In this document: piece by piece, positions 53,629 to 63,003 of the stretch
How positions within the stretch are numbered: position 1 is the stretch's first letter
Layout: each line of letters opens with the position of its first letter
DNA from: Bacillus cereus
GTDB taxonomy: Bacteria > Bacillota > Bacilli > Bacillales > Bacillaceae_G
Length of the DNA stretch: 64,000 bases
Direction of reading: 5' to 3'
NCBI RefSeq assembly: GCF_002584535.1
Contig: NZ_NUOT01000002.1
Location: forward strand, 26,661-90,660
Notes under the pieces: model-generated
Told to the model about the DNA's origin: nothing
Seen by the model: the letters and a program-made list of their open reading frames with translations, nothing else
The model's database searches: none
Translations under genes and position numbers: made by a program

Positions 53629-53817
53629 TTCAAACTCAAATCCTCTCACTATGATCAAAATTTCAAGCTCTCGGTCAAAAATATACAGCCAAATGTTACA
53701 CTTATATCATACTTAATAACTTATTATCAAACACAAATATATGTGGACATTTATAATTTGTAAAAATCGGCAATGTTTATTTTAACTACAATCGGGCCTG
53801 AATGGTATTTTTATAAG

Positions 53818-53862
53818 CCAAAAAGCAGATGGTATAGATTTTTTCTATATCAACTGCTTTTC
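53818..53862 (-). terminator. Terminator after the rRNA methyltransferase gene
   Basis: AAAAGCAG and CTGCTTTT arms with inner TATAG/CTATA pairing, immediately after the minus-strand stop at 53865. Confidence 0.75.
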
Positions 53863-53864
53863 TA

Positions 53865-55241
53865 TTATACCAACTTAAGCCAAGCCACACACTCCACATG
53901 AGTAGTATGCGGGAACATATCAACAGGTTGTACTTCCTGCGTTTTATATCCGCCTTCTTCTAATACTTTTAAGTCACGTGCAAGTGTCGCCGGGCTACAT
54001 GATACATATACAACACGCTTCGGCTTCATATCAATAATCGTGTTTAATAAGGCCTCATCGCAGCCTTTACGCGGTGGGTCTACAACGATTGTGTCTGCGA
54101 TTACACCTTCTTTATACCAGTTTGGAATAACTACTTCTGCTTCTCCTACTGCAAATTCGGCGTTTGTCATGTTGTTTAATGCCGCATTTCGATTTGCATC
54201 CTCAATTGCTTCTGGAACGATTTCAACACCATATACTTTCTTCGCTTTTTGCGCTAGGAATAGTGAGATTGATCCGATTCCGCAGTATGCGTCGATAACT
54301 GTTTCATTTCCAGCTAGTTTTGCGTATTCTAATGCTTTATCATATAGCACTTTCGTTTGTTCTGGGTTTACTTGGTAGAAAGAACGTGCCGAGATAGCAA
54401 ATTTAATATCGCCGATAAAGTCATAAATATATTCCGATCCGTATAGGACTGTTGTTGTGTCTCCAAAGATTACGTTTGTACGTTTCGTGTTTACGTTTTG
54501 AACAATTGATTTTACATTTGGGAACTTCGCTGTAATTTCTTCGATGATTGTCTTATTATTTTGAAGTTCTGCCGTACGTGTAATGAAGACAAGCATAATT
54601 TCCCCTGTTACTTGTCCGTAACGGGCCATTACGTGACGAAGTGTGCCTTTATGACGTTCTTCGTTGTACGCTGTGATTCCGTGTTTTTCACAAATACGTT
54701 TTACTTCTTGAATTAACGTATCGTTTTCTTCTGCTTGAATTAAGCATGTTTCCATATTAATGATCTCATGCGTGCCTTGACGATAGAAACCAGCTACAAG
54801 CCCGCCTTCACGTTCTCCAATCGGTACTTGTGCTTTATTTCGATACACCCAAGGATTTTCCATACCAAGAACCGGATGAACTGGTACATCGTGAAGTCCG
54901 CCGATGCGTTGCATCACGTCACGCACTTGTTTTTCTTTCGCCTTTAGTTGTCCTTCATATGTTAAATGCTGAAGCTGGCAACCACCGCATTGGTTGTATA
55001 CTGGGCATTCTGCATCTTTGCGATATGGGCTTTCAGTATGAAGCTTCATTAAACGACCAAATGCGAAATTCTTCTTTACTTTAATAATTTTAATTTGTGC
55101 TTCTTCGCCTGGTAATCCGTTTTTTACGAAAATAGGATATCCTTTTACCTTCGCAACACCGGCACCATCATGTGTTAAATCTTCAAATACTACATCTATA
55201 AACTCGTTTTTTTCAACTGGTGGCTTCATTTTAGTACTCAT
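53865..55241 (-). CDS. rlmCD: 23S rRNA (uracil-5-)-methyltransferase, RlmCD/RumA type
   Basis: 458 aa from the ATG at 55241 with AGAGAGG upstream. N-terminal TRAM domain (about 10-65), then the 4Fe-4S cluster cysteines in [15 protein letters not shown] (about 79-93) with a later Cys in METCLIQ. The SAM domain contains [16 protein letters not shown] (about 317) and DPPRKGCDE (about 390); the nucleophile Cys is in [13 protein letters not shown] (about 417). It forms m5U in 23S rRNA. In B. subtilis one such protein modifies two sites (U747 and U1939); this is taken over by homology. Confidence 0.92.
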   Translation of the reverse strand: MSTKMKPPVEKNEFIDVVFEDLTHDGAGVAKVKGYPIFVKNGLPGEEAQIKIIKVKKNFAFGRLMKLHTESPYRKDAECPVYNQCGGCQLQHLTYEGQLKAKEKQVRDVMQRIGGLHDVPVHPVLGMENPWVYRNKAQVPIGEREGGLVAGFYRQGTHEIINMETCLIQAEENDTLIQEVKRICEKHGITAYNEERHKGTLRHVMARYGQVTGEIMLVFITRTAELQNNKTIIEEITAKFPNVKSIVQNVNTKRTNVIFGDTTTVLYGSEYIYDFIGDIKFAISARSFYQVNPEQTKVLYDKALEYAKLAGNETVIDAYCGIGSISLFLAQKAKKVYGVEIVPEAIEDANRNAALNNMTNAEFAVGEAEVVIPNWYKEGVIADTIVVDPPRKGCDEALLNTIIDMKPKRVVYVSCSPATLARDLKVLEEGGYKTQEVQPVDMFPHTTHVECVAWLKLV

Positions 55242-55375
55242 CTTCCGACCTCTCTTTTTCATAACACTGCGTTACATTTTATCATACTTATATAGTCTTT
55301 TTCTATTGGAAGAAAAAAACCTATTGACGATGCTTCTCTATTAGTGTTACGCTACTACTAATTTAATACGGACGA

Positions 55376-55453
55376 TGTTACCTCATATATACTCGATAAT
55401 ATGGATCGAGAGTTTCTACCCGGCAACCGAAAATTGCTGGACTATGGGGAAAC
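55376..55453 (+). ncRNA. Guanine riboswitch (purine aptamer)
   Basis: P1 pairs GTTACCTCATA with TATGGGGAAAC (one mismatch). P2 is CTCGAT-AATATGG-ATCGAG, P3 is CCGGCAA-CCGAAAA-TTGCTGG, and the junction AGTTTCTACC and the loop sequences are those of purine aptamers. The specificity base before TATGG is C (GGACTATGG), which selects guanine over adenine. It lies upstream of a nucleoside transporter gene. Confidence 0.93.
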
Positions 55454-55474
55454 TAATGAATATTAGCTTTTTTG
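55453..55474 (+). promoter_or_regulatory. Small hairpin of the riboswitch expression platform
   Basis: CTAAT-GAAT-ATTAG followed by CTTTTTTG directly after P1; it may be a minor terminator or an alternative pairing partner. Confidence 0.5.
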
Positions 55475-55481
55475 TGTATAC

Positions 55482-55548
55482 AAAGACTCATATTGATTAG
55501 CTTTCTCTCATAGATGAAAGTAAATCCATATGGGTCTTTTTTTATTTT
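55482..55548 (+). terminator. Riboswitch-controlled terminator
   Basis: AAGACTCATAT pairs with ATATGGGTCTT and is followed by TTTTTTTATTTTTT. The inner loop has a CTTTC/GAAAG hairpin. It ends transcription 125 bp before the transporter start when guanine is bound. Confidence 0.85.
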
Positions 55549-55671
55549 TTACTTTTCTAAAAGGTCAGACATCTTACGTATGACATGAAACCTCTACTAC
55601 TTTTATTTATTAGTTATATAACGAGCGTTTTATGTAAAAACTTTATACGAACTTCTGAAAGGGGCTACTAC

Positions 55672-56868
55672 ATGCAATATGTAATAAGCATTATCGGCAT
55701 TCTTGCCGTGTTAGGTTTATGTTTTGCTTTGTCAAACAACAAAAGTAAAATCAACTTCCGTGCAATTGCTATTATGATTGGTTTCCAGATTTTAATTGGT
55801 TGGTTTATGTTTGGCACAAAAATTGGTCAAGAGATCATCATTTTTATTAGTAAAGTCTTCAACAAGTTGATTAAGCTTGGTACAACAGGTGTTGACTTCC
55901 TATTTAATGGAATCCAAAGAGACTTTGTCTTTTTCTTCAACGTGCTATTAATTATTATCTTTTTCTCAACACTTCTCTCTATTTTTAGTTATTTAGGCGT
56001 TTTACCATTCATCGTTCGCGTTGTCGGTGGTGCGATTTCCAAAATTACTGGTTTACCACGCGTTGAATCATTTCATGCGGTAAACTCTGTATTCTTCGGT
56101 TCCAGCGAGGCCTTAATCGTAATTAAAAATGACCTAAAACACTTTAATAAAAACCGTATGTTTATCATTTGCTGTTCAGCAATGAGCTCAGTTTCAGCTT
56201 CTGTTACAGCTTCATACGTGATGATGCTAGATGCGAAATATGTACTAGCAGCACTCCCACTGAACTTATTCTCTAGCTTAATTGTTTGTTCATTATTAAC
56301 ACCAGTTGATACGAAAAAAGAAGAAGAAACGGTTCAAAAATTTGAAAGAAGTCTATTCGGTGACAGCTTGATCGGCGCAATGATTAACGGCGCATTAGAT
56401 GGTTTAAAAGTAGCTGGTATCGTTGCCGCTTTAATGATTGCATTTATTGGCGTTATGGAAGTTGTAAACTATGTGATTAGTGCAGTTTCAGGCGCAATGG
56501 GACATGCTGTTACACTGCAACAAATCTTCGGTTATATTCTTGCTCCATTTGCATTCCTAATGGGTATTCCAGTTCATGATATTATCTCAGCTGGTGGAAT
56601 CATGGGAACAAAAATTGTTTTAAATGAATTCGTAGCTATTCTTGATTTAAAAGAAGTTGCTACAACGTTATCTCCACGTACAGTTGGAATCGTTACCGTA
56701 TTCTTAATTAGCTTCGCAAGTATTAGCCAAATTGGTGCGATTGTTGGTACAATCCGTGCCCTTTCTGAAAAACAAGGAAGCGTTGTATCTAAGTTTGGTT
56801 GGAAAATGCTATTTGCATCAACACTTGCTTCTATTTTATCCGCTACGATTGCTGGATTATTTATTTAA
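55672..56868 (+). CDS. nupG: Concentrative nucleoside transporter (NupC/NupG type)
   Basis: 398 aa from the ATG at 55672 (GAAAGGGG upstream); the frame to 55585 overlaps the leader. CNT family with 8-10 membrane segments: VVGGAISKITGLPRVESFHAVNSVFFGSSEALIVIK (about 120-155), where the GSSEA loop binds nucleoside, and a second hairpin GIPVHDIISAGGIMGTKIVLNEFVA (about 300-325). It imports purine or pyrimidine nucleosides with a cation. The guanine riboswitch upstream points to guanosine, as for B. subtilis NupG (YxjA). Confidence 0.9.
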   Translation: MQYVISIIGILAVLGLCFALSNNKSKINFRAIAIMIGFQILIGWFMFGTKIGQEIIIFISKVFNKLIKLGTTGVDFLFNGIQRDFVFFFNVLLIIIFFSTLLSIFSYLGVLPFIVRVVGGAISKITGLPRVESFHAVNSVFFGSSEALIVIKNDLKHFNKNRMFIICCSAMSSVSASVTASYVMMLDAKYVLAALPLNLFSSLIVCSLLTPVDTKKEEETVQKFERSLFGDSLIGAMINGALDGLKVAGIVAALMIAFIGVMEVVNYVISAVSGAMGHAVTLQQIFGYILAPFAFLMGIPVHDIISAGGIMGTKIVLNEFVAILDLKEVATTLSPRTVGIVTVFLISFASISQIGAIVGTIRALSEKQGSVVSKFGWKMLFASTLASILSATIAGLFI

Positions 56869-56873
56869 TAATG

Positions 56874-56918
56874 AATCACCCTTCTCTTTTTATTAAAGAG
56901 AAGGGTGATTTTTTTTAA
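56874..56918 (+). terminator. Terminator after the nucleoside transporter gene
   Basis: AATCACCCTTCTCTTT / AAAGAGAAGGGTGATT, 16-bp perfect stem with a T-run of eight. Confidence 0.92.
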
Positions 56919-57096
56919 TCAAAAGTAACGATTCTAATAATGTAACGATATGCAAAATTGCATACACTCTTCAGCACAATTTCTCTTTTGTAAATCAAGA
57001 AAGAAATATATACTAGTATTGGCACTAAGATATGTTTTGTCTGTTTATAGTGAAAGAAATATCCAACATCAAAACCCCAAAAGAAAAAACGTTTTT

Positions 57097-57139
57097 AAAG
57101 ATACCTTCGAAAATAGCTATTTTCGGAGGTATCTTTTTT
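57097..57139. terminator. Orphan terminator-like hairpin
   Basis: AAAGATACCTTCGAAAATAG / CTATTTTCGGAGGTATCTTT, nearly perfect 20-bp stem, ending in TTTTTT on the plus strand. No gene of convincing length precedes it on either strand. In the gap 56919-57394 it is accompanied by a TATGCAA-AA-TTGCATA dyad at 56949-56964 and the deacetylase promoter region. It may end a small RNA. Confidence 0.55.
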
Positions 57140-57394
57140 CATCAAGTAATATATACATACAATTATTTTTCTTCACAAAAATTTCACATAAGACAAAGCC
57201 TATGTAAATGAACATCACCTTTGTCGAATTCTCCCAAAAGAGATATTCCCCCCTATATGCCATAGTGATATGATGAACAAGGGTATTATTCAAATAGAAA
57301 TATTTGAATGCATAGTCTCTTGTAATCAAAAAAGATAAAGAATCGATTACATATGAGAGACAGCACGATAAAAACACAATAGAAGGATGATATT

Positions 57395-58513
57395 ATGAAA
57401 AAATATGCTCGTATTGCTTTACTTTCTTCTACTATTCTCGTAGGTTGTAACACTAGCACCATTAGTGAGAAACAGACAAAAGAAGCAACTTACAAGAAGC
57501 AAAAGGAAACGCAAGAAGTACAGGCAAAAGCAATAGAAATCCCTGTAACACAAGGACTTATTTCGTGGGATTCCTTTGATTACAACGCAAAAAACACCAC
57601 ACTCTACACTAAAAACTTAAAAGATTCATTTAAAACAGTGCGTTACAATATTTGGCGTACAGCTGATGGACCTGCAAGTAAACAAACATTTGTATCACAC
57701 GACAAAGCTCGTGATTTCGCTCTCCCGTTTCATTTACAATCATTTCATTTAAAACGCGGGGAATTTCAAATTGAAACAGTGGGATTAAAAGAAGATAACA
57801 CAGAAGTTCCTCTAGTGAAATCTACGATTACATTCCAACAGTATGTACCTTTTCTTATGTATCATGCCATTGAGAAATACCCTGGACCAAGTGATGGCGA
57901 TTTAGGTTTATATGTGCCACCAGAGCAATTTGAAAAGCATATGCAGTATTTAAAAGATAACGGTTATACAATGTTAACGTTTGAACGTTGGGGTGATATA
58001 AATCGTGTCAATAAACCTATCTTTATAACAATGGATGATGGTCGAAAAAATAATATGAATGCTCTTCATATTTTACAAAAATTAAAAGATGATAGATTCC
58101 AACCAGCAGCAACAGAATTCCTTGTTTCAAATGATATTGATAAACCAAATCGTCTTACAACAGACGAGGTAAAACAAATGCTTGATTCAGGTATTTTTTC
58201 TATTCAATCTCATACCGCTAACCATGCAATGTTGGCTTATACAAACAACTATGATGAAGAATTACGTAAATCTAAAGAAAAAATTGAAAATCTTACAGGC
58301 AAAAAAATCATCGCCCTTGCTTATCCAGTAGGTTCTTATAATGATCCAGCTGTGGAAGAAACAAAGAAACATTACCAATTTGCAGTAACGACAGATCATG
58401 GAACTCACATTACAAAAGGCTCACCGAACGAACAATACTTAATTAAACGTCATTTTGTTGGTCCTAACACAACAATGGCGCAGTTCATCTCACTTGTAAA
58501 AGAAAAGTATTAA
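57395..58513 (+). CDS. Polysaccharide deacetylase-family lipoprotein
   Basis: 372 aa, AGAAGGATG ribosome site. Signal peptide MKKYARIALLSSTILVGC ends in a lipobox with Cys 18. Residues about 45-155 are a GBS-Bsp-like beta domain (SWDSFDYNAKNTTLYTKNLK, FKTVRYNIWRTADG); about 155-370 is a NodB deacetylase domain: FLMYHAIEKYPG, FITMDDGRKNNM (catalytic and metal Asp pair, about 208-219), IQSHTANHAML (metal His pair, about 270) and IIALAYPVGSYND. It probably deacetylates surface polysaccharide or peptidoglycan. From memory it corresponds to B. cereus BC0361, whose structure is known. Confidence 0.9.
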   Translation: MKKYARIALLSSTILVGCNTSTISEKQTKEATYKKQKETQEVQAKAIEIPVTQGLISWDSFDYNAKNTTLYTKNLKDSFKTVRYNIWRTADGPASKQTFVSHDKARDFALPFHLQSFHLKRGEFQIETVGLKEDNTEVPLVKSTITFQQYVPFLMYHAIEKYPGPSDGDLGLYVPPEQFEKHMQYLKDNGYTMLTFERWGDINRVNKPIFITMDDGRKNNMNALHILQKLKDDRFQPAATEFLVSNDIDKPNRLTTDEVKQMLDSGIFSIQSHTANHAMLAYTNNYDEELRKSKEKIENLTGKKIIALAYPVGSYNDPAVEETKKHYQFAVTTDHGTHITKGSPNEQYLIKRHFVGPNTTMAQFISLVKEKY

Positions 58514-58522
58514 TCATTTTTC

Positions 58523-58553
58523 AGGCTACTTTTTATGAAAAAGTAGCCTTTTC
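58523..58553 (+). terminator. Terminator after the deacetylase gene
   Basis: AGGCTACTTTTT / AAAAAGTAGCCT, 3-base loop, followed by TTTTCTTTT. Confidence 0.88.
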
Positions 58554-58740
58554 TTTTATTTAGAGGTAATCACAGCTTGTTGCTTTAGTCCGTTATATCA
58601 TTTACATAAAAAACCTTTTTGTTTATCTTTCCGTTTGAATACAGCCAGTACCATAATTATAAGGAAGTGTAGCGGGAGACATATATCGATATAACTCTTC
58701 GGTCAATAAAGATCATGCTTGTTTTTGGTTCATATTCATA

Positions 58741-58796
58741 AAAAGCACGTTACTATCCTCATTAGCATAAGAGAATAGTAACGTGCTTTTCAATTC
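58741..58796 (-). terminator. Terminator downstream of the HAAAP transporter gene
   Basis: AAAAGCACGTTACTAT / ATAGTAACGTGCTTTT, 16-bp perfect arms with an 18-base loop; the minus strand continues TTTTTATG. It lies beyond the IS remnant, so transporter transcripts would read antisense through that remnant. Confidence 0.7.
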
Positions 58797-58809
58797 AAAA
58801 ATAGTCTAA

Positions 58810-58998
58810 ATCCTTAAGTTGATAGATGTAGGGCGGCACCCCAATATGCTTGGATTAAAATCATTGCAAACAGCTAAAAAAGTGATTGCTGGAATAGAAG
58901 TTATGCATATGACCAAAAAGGGACAAACTCCCCAAAGTGAGAAGTCTGTCCAAAAACAGATATATCTTATCCATGATCTCTTTGGTTTAACAGCATAA
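58810..58998 (+). mobile_element. IS6/IS240-like transposase remnant (C-terminal 62 codons)
   Basis: Plus-strand codons read HPNMLGLKSLQTAKKVIAG, IEVMHMTKKGQTPQSEK and SVQKQIYLIHDLFGLTA followed by TAA. This is the C-terminus of IS6-family (IS240-like) transposases, in which GFKSFxxAxxTIxGIExMHMIxKGQ and the final LFG are conserved. A stop codon lies directly upstream and the DDE core and inverted repeats are missing, so it is a dead fragment. Apart from it and two terminators the 58514-59073 gap is empty. Confidence 0.75.
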
Positions 58999-59073
58999 AA
59001 TTCAATTCCGCTAAGAATCTTTCGTTCTTTTTTCATACCTCACTATTTTTGCATCAGAACCTACAATAGTGAA

Positions 59074-60393
59074 TTAGAATAATGATTTAATACTTGCTAG
59101 GACAGTCAATATACCTATAATAATAACAAATACATTGCTCGCTTTCCCTTTGTATTTAGCTAGTACTGGTACTTTGTGGATCGCGTACATTGGTAATAGA
59201 CATAAGATAGCAGCAACTAACGGACCGCTAAGGGCATCAATGATTCCAAGAATACTTGGATTTGCATAAGCAACATACCAGCATGTTAATACGACAAAAG
59301 TAAGGATCATTGTCTTAACTGTTTTTTCTCCCATATTTTTTCCGCGTTTTTTACCGAACTTGATAATCACGTCACGCATTACTTCATATGCTCCTATATA
59401 ATGGCCAAGGAAGGACTTTGTTATAGCCACAAAAGCAATGATAGGAGCTGCAATAGTGATTACAGGCGAATTCAGCTCATTAGCAAGATAAGATAGGATT
59501 GATAAGTTCTCTTCTTTTGCTTTCATAAGATCACTTGGAGTCAAACTTAATGTACTGCTCCAAACAAAGAACATAACAACAGCGAATGTCATGATATAAC
59601 AAGCTTTTTGTATTTGAGCACATTTGGCATCAGTAGCTTCTATTCCATAGGTTGCTCTCTGTTTCATAACAAATGATGAAATCATAGGAGAATGATTAAA
59701 CGAGAATACGATGATTGGTAATATCATTAAAATCGTTCCCATATATCCCGTTCCTGTTGAAGCAGTAGAAACACTTGAAAAACTAAGCATTGACGTATTC
59801 CACTGTGGAATCAAAGATATTGCGATAAAAAGTAGAGAAGCTATGAAAGGATATACTAGCATGCTCATTATCTTCACGGTGATATCTTGTCCAAAATTTA
59901 GTATAGCTATAAGACCGAGTACTAATACAAGCGATAAAATGGCCCTTGGAGGCTCTGGCATGTGCAATTGATTCACAATAAAACTACTTGCAGTATTTGT
60001 AAGTGCAACCGAATACATCAGCACGATCGTATAAATTGAAACGAAGTATACTATGTTAAAAATTATACTTGCCTTATTTCCGAAATACTCTCTTATTGTA
60101 CCTGTAATCCCCTCATCAGCAGAATTAGAAGCGTATATCATTTTAGCAAGCGCTCTATGTGAGTAATACATAACAGGATATGCAAGTATGGTAATTAACA
60201 ATAATGATAATAAACCACCTGAACCAGCATTAATCGGTAAAAAGAGTACGCCTGCTCCAATTGCTGTTCCAAAAAGGCTCAATGCCCAGGTAGTATCCTG
60301 TTTATGCCACTTTTTAGGATCTAGATATTTCTCATTTTTTACTGCAGTGTTTTCATCTTGAAATTCTATTTTTTTTGCAGTATTTCCATTCAT
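59074..60393 (-). CDS. HAAAP-family serine/threonine transporter (SdaC-like)
   Basis: 439 aa, AAGGAGG ribosome site. Eleven membrane segments; the start of the transport domain is TTWALSLFGTAIGAGVLFLPINAGSGGLLS (about 33-62), typical of SdaC/TdcC-type amino-acid:proton symporters, with FSFNHSPMISSFVMKQR (about 230) also conserved in the family. It imports serine (or threonine) from outside. The next genes upstream encode both serine dehydratase subunits, which fixes serine as the likely substrate. A perfect cre consensus lies 122 bp upstream, so it has its own promoter. Confidence 0.88.
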   Translation of the reverse strand: MNGNTAKKIEFQDENTAVKNEKYLDPKKWHKQDTTWALSLFGTAIGAGVLFLPINAGSGGLLSLLLITILAYPVMYYSHRALAKMIYASNSADEGITGTIREYFGNKASIIFNIVYFVSIYTIVLMYSVALTNTASSFIVNQLHMPEPPRAILSLVLVLGLIAILNFGQDITVKIMSMLVYPFIASLLFIAISLIPQWNTSMLSFSSVSTASTGTGYMGTILMILPIIVFSFNHSPMISSFVMKQRATYGIEATDAKCAQIQKACYIMTFAVVMFFVWSSTLSLTPSDLMKAKEENLSILSYLANELNSPVITIAAPIIAFVAITKSFLGHYIGAYEVMRDVIIKFGKKRGKNMGEKTVKTMILTFVVLTCWYVAYANPSILGIIDALSGPLVAAILCLLPMYAIHKVPVLAKYKGKASNVFVIIIGILTVLASIKSLF

Positions 60394-60514
60394 ATAATAA
60401 TTCCTCCTTATATCCTATTCTTACGTCTCTTTTTAAGGCTTAGGAATATAGACCATTCTTGAATAATGAATTGCTTACAAGGTGCGCCACATCGTGTGTC
60501 CAACCTGATAGATT

Positions 60515-60528
60515 TGTTAGCGTTTACA
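60515..60528 (-). promoter_or_regulatory. cre site upstream of the serine transporter
   Basis: Minus strand TGTAAACGCTAACA matches TGNAANCGNWNNCW at every defined base. AT-rich promoter-like sequence flanks it at 60530-60600. Confidence 0.7.
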
Positions 60529-60673
60529 AAACAACTCAATTATATAATATATTAGTATACTTTAATTGTATAGTAGTATATTTTAGTGATAATGGCTTTT
60601 AGCATACTGACGCCCTTAGGAGAACAATAGAGAATAGAATTGTTAACTATTTCACAATATTTCCAATAACTGT

Positions 60674-61564
60674 TTATTTATTTAATTGTTTCTCTCCAAA
60701 GATTTTACTTTTAATGGCAATCCCTGTAGGTGTGGCTGCAATTCCACCTAAACCTGTCTCTCTTAATTCGCGAGGCATCTGTCTTCCAACTCTATACATC
60801 GCTTCAATAACTTCGTCAGCATTGATGATATTGTTTACACCGGCTAATGCGATGTCCGCTGCTGCTAAAGCATTGGCCGTTCCAATAGCGTTTCTCTTTA
60901 CACAAGGAATTTCTACCAAACCAGCGACCGGATCACAAACTAAACCGAGTAAATTTTGTAATGCGGTTGAGAAAGCTTCAGAAGATTGCTGCGCTGTTCC
61001 TCCGGCAGCTTCTACCGCTGCTGCTGCAGCCATTGCTGAGGCACTGCCTACTTCAGCTTGGCACCCTCCGTACGCTCCGGAAATACAAGCGTTATTTGCG
61101 ACTATCATTCCAAATAAAGATGAAGTGAATAGAAAATGGACCATATCTTCATGACTTAACTGCAACGTATCTTTAATACTAAATAGGACTCCCGGGATCG
61201 TCCCACTCGCACCTGCTGTTGGAGTTGCACAAATAGCTCCTAATGAAGCATTTACTTCATTAACCCCGATAGCACTTTGAATCCCTAACACCATCAAATC
61301 TCCAGAAAGAGTTTTTCCATTTTCTCGATATTTTTTTATTTTAACAGCATCCCCTCCGGTTAAACCGGTCGGAGAAAATACCCCGTTGCCCCCGATACTT
61401 TTATTTACGGCATTTTCCATAGTCGCTAAGTTCTTTTCCATTTTACTCCAAACTTCTTCATAAGAAGTTTTAGTTTGTTCAATTTCCTGTTCGATTGCTA
61501 ATTCATAAATTGGCTTTTGCCTTTTATTAGCTGCATCTACAATTTCTTTTATGGTCATATACAT
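60674..61564 (-). CDS. sdaAA: L-serine dehydratase, alpha subunit
   Basis: 296 aa, GAGGTG ribosome site. Iron-sulfur L-serine dehydratase alpha chain: NGVFSPTGLTGGDAVKIKKY (about 59-78), AICATPTAGASGTIPGVL (about 110-127), NNACISGAYGGCQAEVGSASAM (about 156-177, cluster Cys) and LVCDPVAGLVEIPCVKRNA (about 209-227, further Cys). It converts serine to pyruvate and ammonia through an oxygen-sensitive [4Fe-4S] cluster. It works with the beta subunit encoded 20 bp upstream. Confidence 0.95.
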   Translation of the reverse strand: MYMTIKEIVDAANKRQKPIYELAIEQEIEQTKTSYEEVWSKMEKNLATMENAVNKSIGGNGVFSPTGLTGGDAVKIKKYRENGKTLSGDLMVLGIQSAIGVNEVNASLGAICATPTAGASGTIPGVLFSIKDTLQLSHEDMVHFLFTSSLFGMIVANNACISGAYGGCQAEVGSASAMAAAAAVEAAGGTAQQSSEAFSTALQNLLGLVCDPVAGLVEIPCVKRNAIGTANALAAADIALAGVNNIINADEVIEAMYRVGRQMPRELRETGLGGIAATPTGIAIKSKIFGEKQLNK

Positions 61565-61584
61565 ATTTTTTCACCTCTTAATAA

Positions 61585-62277
61585 CTAAAGAATAATGATA
61601 TTAGCTATACTGCTTACACTTCCCAATTCCTTCTGAGCATCACCAGGCAATAGCGAATCCAAAGCGAATACATATAAATATTTTCCATTTTCTTCTAAAC
61701 TATAAAAATTGTTAATTTCCACATCATATTGTTTAAAGATTCTGCGTAAGACAAATTCAAAGTCAGCTCTTTCGGAAATCGCAATAATAACTGGTAATGG
61801 CCCCTGCAAATCTAGGCTAAATCCGTCAATTTCAACATGTTTAACTTCAATTAATCCGCCGCCAACCGAAATACCCACTGTTCTAATACTTCGATTTTCA
61901 TCCTCTAAATATACATCTGCCGTATTTGGATGACCAGCAGGGCTATCACCTGCTTTTTCAATAAAGGTAATGTCAATTCCTTTAGATTCTGCTATTTTAA
62001 TAGCATCTGGCACTTTGCTGTCATCGGCAGCAAACCCTAATATCCCAGCAATAATTGCAAAATCAGTTCCGTGTCCTTTATGGGTTTCAGCAAATGATTC
62101 ATAATACCTTACCACGACTTTTTTTGGAAGACCTTGAAGTAACTTATTGGCAACTGTTCCAATAGCTAAAGCACCTGCAGTATGTGAACTTGAAGGACCT
62201 ATCATTACCGGCCCAATTACATCAAAACAACTTTTGTATTTAACGACCTTTTTTTCTTTAATAGATACTACATTCAT
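61585..62277 (-). CDS. sdaAB: L-serine dehydratase, beta subunit
   Basis: 230 aa. The family N-terminus KSCFDVIGPVMIGPSSSHTAGALAIG (about 15-40) contributes to the serine site, GHGTDFAIIAGILGF follows, and the C-terminal about 80 residues (LQGPLPVIIAISERADFEFVLRRI, VEINNFYSLEENGKYLYVFALD) form an ACT domain that may sense serine. It starts the sdaAB-sdaAA unit behind GGAGGTG, with a consensus cre about 90 bp upstream. Confidence 0.95.
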   Translation of the reverse strand: MNVVSIKEKKVVKYKSCFDVIGPVMIGPSSSHTAGALAIGTVANKLLQGLPKKVVVRYYESFAETHKGHGTDFAIIAGILGFAADDSKVPDAIKIAESKGIDITFIEKAGDSPAGHPNTADVYLEDENRSIRTVGISVGGGLIEVKHVEIDGFSLDLQGPLPVIIAISERADFEFVLRRIFKQYDVEINNFYSLEENGKYLYVFALDSLLPGDAQKELGSVSSIANIIIL

Positions 62278-62364
62278 GTTTATATAAGCACCTCCATCAT
62301 TTATTATTTTTAAGTGCAGTTGAATCTAAGTTATTAGAGTGACCAATTCAAAATAAAATCTGGC

Positions 62365-62378
62365 TGATAACGTTTCCA
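62365..62378 (-). promoter_or_regulatory. cre site upstream of sdaAB
   Basis: Minus strand TGGAAACGTTATCA matches TGNAANCGNWNNCW at all defined positions, in the promoter region of the serine dehydratase genes. Confidence 0.7.
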
Positions 62379-63003
62379 TTTTCATATTGAATAAATTTCC
62401 TTCTGATCACACACCTTTCTTAGAGAAGAAATCGTATCAGTTTGTCCAATTTTAGAAGATTACTTGCAAGGTCTTTAAAATTTTTGTATCCGAACCAAGT
62501 TTAATATTTTCTTCGAGGTAATAGATTATTTCTCGACGCCCTCATTATAACTTGTATATTTATAAGTTTAATATTTTTTTATTTTTAGAAAAATTGAATA
62601 AATAAAATTTTGAATGAATAATAAATTACATTTGGCACGTAGCAATTGTGTCCATTATTTGAAGCTGTATTAGTTAGTAGCAAAGCAAAAATAACACAGA
62701 GTTCCTTTGATTAACACATTGACTATATTGGAAAATCATTATAAAGATACTTATATTATTCTTTGTAGAAACATCTTATTTTATGCGTGAAAGCTGTTGT
62801 AATAAATGATTCATGTAGATGAAAAGGAATAAATTAAGAAAATATAAAATTTATTTCGGTTATTTATTATCCATTTTGAATTTATATACATTTTTCAGAA
62901 AAAATAAACTTATTTTTTCAGCAATCGGTCCATATAGTTGCATAAATCCCAATTTCTCAATTATGACAATGAGAGATGACAATATCGAACAAGGAGATAT
63001 AAG
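62379..63003. other. Gene-poor AT-rich stretch
   Basis: No protein gene, RNA gene or clear hairpin was recognised in this stretch. A 63-codon frame at 62819-63010 has no ribosome site and unremarkable composition. The sequence may be debris of decayed genes, as the adjacent broken deacetylase copy suggests. Confidence 0.5.

Noticed and set aside
57117-57377. 86-codon minus-strand open frame upstream of the deacetylase
   Set aside because: No ribosome site; it crosses the orphan terminator and the deacetylase promoter region.
58806-59036. 76-codon minus-strand open frame
   Set aside because: Antisense of the IS6-like remnant, which reads as a known transposase C-terminus on the plus strand.
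60714-61154. 146-codon plus-strand open frame
   Set aside because: It is the antisense of sdaAA, whose frame has all family motifs and a ribosome site. The antisense frame is Ala/Pro/Ser-rich without features.
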